The notes beneath the pieces were generated by a model that did not search any database, had not been told where the DNA came from, and saw only the letters and a program-made list of their open reading frames with translations. The position numbers and the translations under genes are program-made. A stretch of 64,000 nt of DNA from Actinomadura macra NBRC 14102 (lineage in GTDB: Bacteria > Actinomycetota > Actinomycetes > Streptosporangiales > Streptosporangiaceae): contig NZ_BCQT01000009.1 in the NCBI RefSeq assembly GCF_001552215.1, forward strand, positions 558,001 to 622,000, read 5' to 3'. Positions 17,436-23,741 of this stretch are shown here, piece after piece. Numbering within the stretch: position 1 is the stretch's first letter; the number at the start of each line of letters is the position of its first letter.

Positions 17436-18485
17436 TCACGGCACGCGAGCCGTCCATTCCGGGGTACCGAACTTGTCCGTGACGTACTTGTCGGCGAGGC
17501 GCAGTTCATCCTCGCTCAGACCGTCGCCGACCAACCCGTACCGCCCCCGGAAGTGCCCGATCATCCGCTCGATGATCTTCTCCCGAGGCAGCCCGGTCTG
17601 ACGGCGCAACGGATCGACGCGCTTGTTCGCGCTGGCGATGCCCTTGTCCGACAGCTTCTCCCTACCGATCCGCAGCACCTGCAGCATCTTCCCGGCGTCG
17701 ATGTCGTACGCCATGGTCACGTGGTGCAGGACGGTTCCCGCTGCCAGCCGCTTCTGCGCCGCCCCCGCGATCTTCCCTTGTTCCGAGGTGATGTCGTTCA
17801 GAGGCTGGTACCAGGCTCTGATGCCCAGCTCGCCGAGCGCCCCCAGCACCCAGTCATCGAAGAAGGCATAGCTCTCGGCGAACGACATGCCCGCCACCAG
17901 CGTCTCCGGCGCGTACAACGAATAGGTGATCGTATTGCCCGGCTCGATGAACATCGCACCGCCGCCACTGATCCGCCGGACCACCTCCACCCCGTACCGC
18001 ACCGCGGCTTCGGCATCCACCTCGTTGCGCAAAGACTGGAAGCTGCCGATGACCACCGCCGGCGACGCCCACTCCCACACCCGCAAGGTCGGAGGCCGCC
18101 GCCCCGCCCCCACCTCCTCCGCGAGTACCTGGTCGAGCGCCATGTGCAGAGCCGGCCCCTGGGGCTCCTCGTGCACGAGCCGCCAACCATGGTCCCGCCA
18201 GTCCGACGCCCGCGCGATCGCTCGCCGCACCGCGATCCCCACGGCTTCCGCCGTGACTCCCAGCATCACCGTCTCGCGCGGCAGACCTGCCTGAACGCGG
18301 GCCCCGATCTCCCTGGCCTCAAGACCGGCGGGCAAGCCGTCCAGCACCGCGTTGATGACATCCAGCGCCTCGTCCGGCTCGAGGAAGAAGTCACCGCTGA
18401 TCCTCGGACCGCGCAGCACCCCGTCCACGACGTCCACATCGGCGACCACCAGCTTGCCGCCGGGCACCTTGTACTCACCGTGCAT
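17436..18485 (-). CDS. lplA: Lipoate-protein ligase with N-terminal accessory domain
   Basis: 349 residues. The catalytic BPL/LplA domain (about 75-300) contains VWEWASPAVVIGSFQSLRNEV, VVRRISGGGAMFIEPGNTITYS (lipoate loop) and GKIAGAAQKRLAAGTVLHHV. The first 65 residues (HGEYKVPGGKLVVADVDV) match the accessory domain that in E. coli LplA is C-terminal and in archaea is the separate LplB subunit; here it is fused in front. The enzyme attaches lipoate to E2 subunits and GcvH. ATG 18485 is preferred over GTG 18488. It converges with the oxidoreductase gene with a 1-base gap. Confidence 0.87.
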   Translation of the reverse strand: MHGEYKVPGGKLVVADVDVVDGVLRGPRISGDFFLEPDEALDVINAVLDGLPAGLEAREIGARVQAGLPRETVMLGVTAEAVGIAVRRAIARASDWRDHGWRLVHEEPQGPALHMALDQVLAEEVGAGRRPPTLRVWEWASPAVVIGSFQSLRNEVDAEAAVRYGVEVVRRISGGGAMFIEPGNTITYSLYAPETLVAGMSFAESYAFFDDWVLGALGELGIRAWYQPLNDITSEQGKIAGAAQKRLAAGTVLHHVTMAYDIDAGKMLQVLRIGREKLSDKGIASANKRVDPLRRQTGLPREKIIERMIGHFRGRYGLVGDGLSEDELRLADKYVTDKFGTPEWTARVP

Positions 18486-18683
18486 CACGTATTACCAAAC
18501 CCCACCCGCCCTTCCCGGATTCCGCCATCCGCCCGGGGGTTCGTCGAAGCCTGCAAAACCGGAATCGGTCCATCCACGGCAGAGGCTGGCAGAGCCACGG
18601 CAAGCGGTCGTCCGCTGAGCACGCCGGCAAACGCCGAACTGACGAGTCGGTCCTGGCGACCCGTCGGCCATACCGGTGGACCC

Positions 18684-18726
18684 GGGCTCTGTCTCACGGC
18701 GGTTTCCGGAAAACGAATCAGAGCCC
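18684..18726. repeat. Inverted repeat before the HxlR gene
   Basis: GGGCTCTG (18684-18691) and CAGAGCCC (18719-18726), 27 bases apart, ending 4 bases before the HxlR ATG. It could be an operator or a leader hairpin that overlaps the ribosome binding region; the sequence alone does not decide. Confidence 0.4.
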
Positions 18727-18730
18727 GAAG

Positions 18731-19072
18731 ATGAGAGGCATGGTGATCCCTGGAAGACCCGCCCGCGGCTTGTCCACCGGCCGGCCTCTCATGGCGGCAC
18801 TCGATCTCCTCGCCCGACGTTGGACACTGCACATCATCTGGGAACTGCACGAGGAGCCGCTGGGGTTCCGCCCGCTCCAGCAGCGCTGTGACGGCATGTC
18901 GTCCAGCGTTTTGCGCCAGCGGCTTCTCGAACTGATCGAGGCAGGGCTCGCGCAACAGACGCCGGACGGCCGTTACACCCTGACGGAACTCGGCCAGGAC
19001 GCGCGCGAGGCCCTTGACCCACTGTCCGCGTGGTCCAGTCGCTGGGCGGCGACCATGCGACCGACCATGTGA
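18731..19072 (+). CDS. HxlR-family transcriptional regulator
   Basis: 113-residue winged-helix regulator. LLARRWTLHIIWELHEEPLGF is the HxlR signature, followed by LRQRLLELIEAGLAQ (recognition helix region) and the wing GRYTLTELGQDAREAL. It lacks the usual cysteine near the N-terminus, so redox or electrophile sensing is not supported. Starts at ATG 18731 or 18740. Its likely target is not evident, since the neighbouring lipoate ligase is transcribed away and the gene ends in a long hairpin. Confidence 0.9.
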   Translation: MRGMVIPGRPARGLSTGRPLMAALDLLARRWTLHIIWELHEEPLGFRPLQQRCDGMSSSVLRQRLLELIEAGLAQQTPDGRYTLTELGQDAREALDPLSAWSSRWAATMRPTM

Positions 19073-19076
19073 ACTC

Positions 19077-19126
19077 CTGGTGCTTCGATTCCAGAAGCGG
19101 TGTCGCTTCTGGAATCGAAGCACCAG
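19077..19126. terminator. Exceptionally long perfect hairpin after the HxlR gene
   Basis: A 23-bp perfect inverted repeat (19077-19099 and 19104-19126) with a 4-base loop GTGT, starting 5 bases after the HxlR stop. It is followed by AAAA. It works as a terminator on paper, but the stem is much longer than needed. Confidence 0.6.
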
Positions 19127-19209
19127 AAAAGTCTCCCCTGGCGCGCATCGCACCCTCTGAACCGCCGGACATGTCGGACCATCGCCGAAGGGTGCCCACC
19201 GCGAATCAC

Positions 19210-19494
19210 CTACGCCAGCCAGATTCCGCTGCGGCGAGGGCGTGCCGGGGTCATGGCGAAGTCGGACGGGACAGCTCGCTGGAGCACGACCCGGATCTCA
19301 TGGCGGAGGCGGCGGCGGGCCCGCCGCTCCTGAACCGTCGCCCATTCCGACACCCAGCGATCGAGAAGGTCATAACGCACAGGCACGTAAACGGCCGCCT
19401 TGCGGCGGACTCTGATGGGCCGGGCGCGGCGACCCTCGCGAACGGCCTGCGCGTCACCGGCTGCGTTGTACCGCAGGCTGGAAGGACGGGTCAC
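19210..19494 (-). CDS. Small basic hypothetical protein coupled to osmC-like gene
   Basis: 94-residue frame starting at GTG 19494, which overlaps the stop of the OsmC-family gene as GTGA. The third codon positions are mostly G or C and the composition is strongly Arg-rich, with KAAVYVPVRYDLLDRWVSEW as the most protein-like stretch. There is no recognised domain, signal peptide or membrane segment. Translational coupling is the main argument that it is real; the alternative is a chance open frame in GC-rich DNA. Confidence 0.42.
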   Translation of the reverse strand: MTRPSSLRYNAAGDAQAVREGRRARPIRVRRKAAVYVPVRYDLLDRWVSEWATVQERRARRRLRHEIRVVLQRAVPSDFAMTPARPRRSGIWLA

Positions 19495-19958
19495 CCGTCG
19501 ATCACTGGCTGGTGTCGGACGGGAAAGTTCACCGAGTTCGCGATGAAGCAGAGCTTGTGGGCACGTTCGTGCAGGTTGGCGACCTGGTCGGCCTGCTCCG
19601 GGTCCGCCAGTTCGACGTGGGGGCGCAGCATGACCTCGTCGAATCGCCCGCCGCCGTCGGGGGTCTCGATCATGGTTCCGTAGGGATGGTCGGTATAGGA
19701 GGTGACGACCAGTTTCTCCACGGCGCACAAATGCAGGAACCACAGCATGTGGCACTGCGACAACGAGGCGACCAGCAGTTCCTCAGGGTTCCACCGTTCC
19801 GGGTCACCACGGAAACCGGGGTCGGAGCTGCCTGCGATCGGCGGTTTGGCCTGTGCCGCCACCTCGTGGGACCGCTCGTAGGCGCGGTAGGAACTCGTCC
19901 CCGTGCCGAGATTGCCGGTCCAGGTGACGGACACTTCATAGCGATGGGTCCTCGACAT
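19491..19958 (-). CDS. OsmC-family peroxiredoxin-like protein
   Basis: 155-residue OsmC/Ohr-fold protein. WNPEELLVASLSQCHMLWFLHLC contains the first conserved cysteine within the SQCHM motif, and FIANSVNFPV is the C-terminal family stretch (most members have a second Cys or a variant there). Such proteins reduce organic or inorganic hydroperoxides. The N-terminus MSRTHRYEVSVTW fits the family. It is 13 bases from the stop of a GntR-family gene, in the same direction, so the two may form an operon with the small gene downstream. Confidence 0.9.
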   Translation of the reverse strand: MSRTHRYEVSVTWTGNLGTGTSSYRAYERSHEVAAQAKPPIAGSSDPGFRGDPERWNPEELLVASLSQCHMLWFLHLCAVEKLVVTSYTDHPYGTMIETPDGGGRFDEVMLRPHVELADPEQADQVANLHERAHKLCFIANSVNFPVRHQPVIDG

Positions 19959-19971
19959 TCCATCCCTCCGA

Positions 19972-20607
19972 TCAGGTCAAGGTCGCCCTGGTGGCACGCA
20001 CATGATCACCGGCGACCCGCTCCGCCCGCGGCCGGTCGCCCTGGACGATCGCCCGTACGAGGTCGCGGTGCTCGGCCGCGACCGCCTCTCCGCGTTCCGG
20101 GCGTGCCGGATGGGTGAGTGACTCCCGCGTCGAGACGATGATCTGGTCCCACAGCCGGTCGAGGGTCTCCAGCGCGATCGGATTGCCGCCCAGTTCGGCC
20201 ACACTCCGGTGGAATCGCCGGTTCAGCACGATCGCGTTGTCCAGATCGCCCGAGGCGGTCACCTCTTCCAGGAGCAACGTGTCGCGCTCCAGGTCGGCCA
20301 GCGCGGCCGGCGCGAGGCGTCCGATGCGCTGCCGTTCGGCGGCGAGCCCCGCGGTGAGCGCCTCCAGCGCCGCCCGCACCTCGTAGGCATGGTCGAGATG
20401 CTCCGGAGGCAGGGCATGCACGACGACGCCCCGCCCCGCGCACAGCACCAGGCCATCGCCCTCAAGCCTGCGCAGCGCCTCGCGGACGGGCGTCCGGCCG
20501 GCGGTGAGCGCCTCGCTCACCGCCGCCTCCGTGAGCCGCTCACCGGGTGGGTACTCGCCCGCGACGATCAGTTCTCGTAGCCGCCGGTAGACGGTGTCGA
20601 CCTGCAT
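19972..20607 (-). CDS. GntR-family (FCD domain) transcriptional regulator
   Basis: 211 residues: an N-terminal winged helix (VYRRLRELIVAGEYPPGERLTE, then GRTPVREALRRLEGDGLV) and a C-terminal FCD ligand domain (EVRAALEALTAGLAA, NRRFHRSV, HRDLVRAIVQGD). The FCD metal-binding histidines are partly visible. ATG 20607 is chosen because GGAGG lies 5 bases upstream; four earlier in-frame ATGs lie inside a repeat-rich operator region. Short repeats of GCATAC and a 12-base palindrome directly upstream suggest autoregulation. Confidence 0.9.
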   Translation of the reverse strand: MQVDTVYRRLRELIVAGEYPPGERLTEAAVSEALTAGRTPVREALRRLEGDGLVLCAGRGVVVHALPPEHLDHAYEVRAALEALTAGLAAERQRIGRLAPAALADLERDTLLLEEVTASGDLDNAIVLNRRFHRSVAELGGNPIALETLDRLWDQIIVSTRESLTHPARPERGEAVAAEHRDLVRAIVQGDRPRAERVAGDHVRATRATLT

Positions 20608-20617
20608 GGGCACCTCC

Positions 20618-20647
20618 ATTGCATACAAAGCATACATTGCATGCAAT
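20618..20647. promoter_or_regulatory. GntR operator cluster
   Basis: ATTGCAT occurs at 20618 and 20636, GCATAC at 20621 and 20630, and ATTGCATGCAAT (20636-20647) is a perfect palindrome. The cluster lies 10 bases upstream of the GntR start and 45 bases before the divergent beta-lactamase-like gene, so it may govern both. Confidence 0.6.
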
Positions 20648-20691
20648 ACGGTTAACGCAGGGGCAACACCACGATCACGACACTCGCGTGC

Positions 20692-21597
20692 ATGACGCGA
20701 GGGACCCGCGCCGCGCTGACGGCCGCAACTGCGATCATCGTTCTGTCCCTGACCGGCCCATCGCGGTTCCCGGAGGACGCACTTCCGGCCCCCGCGCGTC
20801 TCACAACGGCACCACCGACCATGGAACCAGCGGATCCACCGGCCTCATTCACGCGGTCCGAGCGCGCCGCGCTGACCCGCGCCCTCGATCGCTACCTGAA
20901 GCGTCGTCCAGGGGCCGTGTCGATCTCGGTCCGCGCCGCCGGGCTGGACGACTACACCTATGGCCGGGGGGTGCGGACGGCTACGGCGAGCATCGTCAAG
21001 CTCGACATCGTCCTCGCGCTGCTGCTCAAGGCGCAGCATGCGAAGCGGCGCCTCACCGCGACGGAGAAGACCTTGGCAGAAGAGGCGATCACGGTCAGCG
21101 ACAACCACGCGGCCACCGCGCTCTGGCACCGGATCGGCGGCTCGGAGGGGCTGGCCACCGCGAACCGGCGACTCGGGCTCCGCGCGACGGTCCCCGGCCC
21201 AGGGGACGCCTGGGGCTCCACGACCACCACATCCGTCGACCAGATACGCCTGCTCACGGCCCTCACGTCCGGGCACAGCCGGATCTCGCCGGCGAACCGC
21301 CGTTACGTTCGCGGCCTGATGGAGGACGTGGTGCCCGAACAGGCCTGGGGTGTGAGCGCGGCCGCCGACCCCGGTACCGGCGTCGCCGTCAAGAACGGCT
21401 GGCTGCCCCGCCGCGTCCACGACGGTCTCTGGACGGTCAACAGCATCGGCCTCGTCCACGCCGCCGGTCGCACCTGCCTGATCGCCGCCATCTCCGAACG
21501 CCATCCCACCTTGCCGGACGGGATCGCCACGCTGGAACACGCCACCAGGACGATCGCCAGGGCCCTCACCCCCTCTCCGTCCAACCCCGACGCATGA
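20692..21597 (+). CDS. Exported class A beta-lactamase-like serine hydrolase
   Basis: 301 residues with an N-terminal signal-type hydrophobic segment (AALTAATAIIVLSLTG). The fold is shown by the S-x-x-K motif ASIVK (S100, K103), SDN (136-138) and K-N-G (234-236), where classical enzymes have KTG or KSG. No clear Glu166-type omega loop is visible, so it may be a peptidase or an inactive-on-lactam hydrolase. It is divergent from the GntR gene and separated from it by the operator cluster. Secretion is inferred from the N-terminus. Confidence 0.82.
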   Translation: MTRGTRAALTAATAIIVLSLTGPSRFPEDALPAPARLTTAPPTMEPADPPASFTRSERAALTRALDRYLKRRPGAVSISVRAAGLDDYTYGRGVRTATASIVKLDIVLALLLKAQHAKRRLTATEKTLAEEAITVSDNHAATALWHRIGGSEGLATANRRLGLRATVPGPGDAWGSTTTTSVDQIRLLTALTSGHSRISPANRRYVRGLMEDVVPEQAWGVSAAADPGTGVAVKNGWLPRRVHDGLWTVNSIGLVHAAGRTCLIAAISERHPTLPDGIATLEHATRTIARALTPSPSNPDA

Positions 21598-21628
21598 CCC
21601 TCCATCGCCGGAGGGTGACCGCCCGCGA

Positions 21629-22600
21629 TCAGCCGGCCCCACGCCGGAAGGTCGCGCGGTAGTCCCTCGGACGCCGCCCGGTGTGTTTGGCGAAGAGGGC
21701 GGCGAAGGTTCCGGCGTCGCTGTACCCGACCGCGGCGGAGATGCCGGCGACGGTCCGGTCCGTGGTCTCCAGGAGATGGCGGGCGCGCCGGACACGCGAC
21801 GCCTGCAGGTAGGCGAGCGGGCTCTGGCCGGTCTCGTCCGCGAAGCGCCGCAACAGCGTCCGGGTGCTGACGTTGAACGCACCGGCCAGTGCGGCCAGGT
21901 CGTATCGGGCGGTGAGGTTCTGGTCGAGCCTCCGCATGACCCTGCGGGAGAAGTCGTTCCCGGGCCGCGGGAGCAGCCGCGGGTCGACGTAGGGGGTCTG
22001 GGACGTGCGGGCATCATCGACGAGCGCCACCCGCGCGGTCGTCCGTGCCACGTCGGCGCCGCTGTGTTCGCGGATCAGATCCAACGCGAAGTCGTACATG
22101 GCGCTGAAGGCTGCGGTCGTCGTCACCCCCCGGTCGGTGACGACCAGACGTTCGGGCCGGACATCGGTGTCCGGACAGCGCCGGGCCAACTCGTCCGCGA
22201 GGAGCCATGCCGTTGTCGCGCGGCGATGATCGAGCAGTCCGGCGTCGGCGAGCAGGAACGCGCCGACGCAGATCGAGACGACGACGTTGCCCGTGGCGGC
22301 GTGCGAGCGGATCACGGCGATCTCGGGGGCGAGGGACGCGAGCGCCGCGTCCAGGTCGAGGCCCGCGGCGAACTCGAAACCCGGCACGACGAGGACATCG
22401 ACCTCGCGCGGTGGGGACACGGCCAGCGCCGCGCCGCCCGACGCGGCGACGCGCCGGCGGGGTGAGACGACCGAAACCGCGTATCCCGCCTGGTGTGGGC
22501 CGGCGATGTGCGCGGCCATCGTCAAGAGATCGGGCACACCGAATACCTCGGAAGCGAAGCAGCCCGGATAGGCCAGGACACCGACCCGCAGTGCGCTCAC
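21629..22600 (-). CDS. GlxA-type AraC regulator with DJ-1/PfpI domain
   Basis: 323 residues. Residues about 1-165 are a DJ-1/PfpI-like amidase-fold sensor (RVGVLAYPGCFASEVFGVPD, VVVSICVGAFLLADAGLLD with the nucleophile-elbow cysteine), and about 210-320 an AraC double helix-turn-helix (LAALAGAFNVSTRTLLRRF, VAGISAAVGYSDAGTFAALF). GTG 22600 is chosen because GGGGGGAG lies just upstream; the frame is open 14 codons more. It is divergent from a dienelactone hydrolase-like gene, with a palindrome between them, so that enzyme is the likely target. Confidence 0.9.
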   Translation of the reverse strand: MSALRVGVLAYPGCFASEVFGVPDLLTMAAHIAGPHQAGYAVSVVSPRRRVAASGGAALAVSPPREVDVLVVPGFEFAAGLDLDAALASLAPEIAVIRSHAATGNVVVSICVGAFLLADAGLLDHRRATTAWLLADELARRCPDTDVRPERLVVTDRGVTTTAAFSAMYDFALDLIREHSGADVARTTARVALVDDARTSQTPYVDPRLLPRPGNDFSRRVMRRLDQNLTARYDLAALAGAFNVSTRTLLRRFADETGQSPLAYLQASRVRRARHLLETTDRTVAGISAAVGYSDAGTFAALFAKHTGRRPRDYRATFRRGAG

Positions 22601-22636
22601 ACTCGTCTCCCCCCACCAGATCGATGGCGAGATTAC

Positions 22637-22650
22637 CGCCATACATGGCG
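22637..22650. promoter_or_regulatory. Palindrome between AraC and hydrolase genes
   Basis: CGCCATACATGGCG, palindromic around a central AC, in the 96-base gap between two divergent genes. ATGGCGA also recurs at 22623 and 22645. It may be the binding site of the GlxA-type regulator or mark overlapping promoters. Confidence 0.4.
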
Positions 22651-22696
22651 ATATGGCCTGTCGCCCTGGACGGGTGCGTCAGTCCACCCTGTCGTC

Positions 22697-23548
22697 ATGA
22701 GCGCCACCGACGGGCACCTTGACGACGCGATCACCGACTTCTCCCGCCGATCCGTCGACGTGGACGGGGTGGTGAAGACGGTGTACGCGGGAGGTTCGGG
22801 GCCTGCCGTCGTGCTGATGCCGGAGATGCCGGGCATCAGCCCTGATGTGCTCCGGCTGGCGCGATGGGCGCGGGACGCGGGCTTCACCGTCCATGTCCCC
22901 TCGCTCTTCGGGGTCGACGGCGCCTATCCCACCGCCGAGGGCGGCGAGGAGGTCGTCCGTCGCGCGTGTGCGAGCGCCGAGTTCCGTGCGTTCGCCGGCG
23001 GCGGCACCAGCCCGGTCACAGCGTGGCTCCGCGGTCTCGCGCGCCAGGCCCACGCCGAGTGCGGCGGTCCGGGGGTCGGCGCGATCGGACTGTGTTTCAC
23101 CGGCAACTTCGCCCTCACCATGACGCTCGAACCGGCCGTCATCGCGCCCGTGGTCAACCATCCGTCGCTGCCGCTGGACGACGCCGCCGGGCTCGAGCTC
23201 AGCGACGAGGACGCGCGCGCGATCCGAGACCGCTTCGCCCGCGACGGCCTGAAGGTCCTCGCCTACCGCTTCGAGGGTGATCGGTGGTGCACCGGCCAGC
23301 GCTTCGCCGCCTACCGGGCACTCCTCGGCGACGCCTTCGACGGCCGCGTCCTGCCGGACGACTCCGCCAACGCCGATCCTCCCCCGTTCTTCCGCGACGT
23401 GGTCGGGACTCCGCACAGCGTCGTCACGGCCCATCTCGTCGACGAGGACGGGCATCCCACCCTGAGGGCCAGGGACGAGATCATCACGTTCCTGGGCGAC
23501 CGCCTGAGGCCGCCCGGGCACCCCGTGGGCGACGAGCAAGACTCGTAG
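22697..23548 (+). CDS. Dienelactone hydrolase-family protein
   Basis: 283-residue alpha/beta hydrolase. The nucleophile elbow is GAIGLCFTGNFAL (G-x-C-x-G, a cysteine as in dienelactone hydrolase), with a carboxylate in the LAYRFEGDRWC region and the histidine probably in VDEDGHPTLRARDE. ATG 22697 gives a normal N-terminus (MSATDGHLDDAI); the longer upstream frame crosses the operator region. The true substrate is unknown; the divergent GlxA-type regulator suggests inducible catabolism. Confidence 0.88.
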   Translation: MSATDGHLDDAITDFSRRSVDVDGVVKTVYAGGSGPAVVLMPEMPGISPDVLRLARWARDAGFTVHVPSLFGVDGAYPTAEGGEEVVRRACASAEFRAFAGGGTSPVTAWLRGLARQAHAECGGPGVGAIGLCFTGNFALTMTLEPAVIAPVVNHPSLPLDDAAGLELSDEDARAIRDRFARDGLKVLAYRFEGDRWCTGQRFAAYRALLGDAFDGRVLPDDSANADPPPFFRDVVGTPHSVVTAHLVDEDGHPTLRARDEIITFLGDRLRPPGHPVGDEQDS

Positions 23549-23741
23549 ATCGATACCGGCGGGCGCGCCAGCGATCGCTCCGGCATGGAGAACAGGTCGA
23601 GGGGGATCCGGAAGGCCTCCGGATCCCCCTCGTCACCAGGCATGATGACGGTGCCGATCAAGCCGGGCACTGCCTGCGATGCGCCTGGGTGCCTTGCCCC
23701 CGGGCGCGCCGTCACTTCTGCGACGTCCGCGTCGCCCGGTG

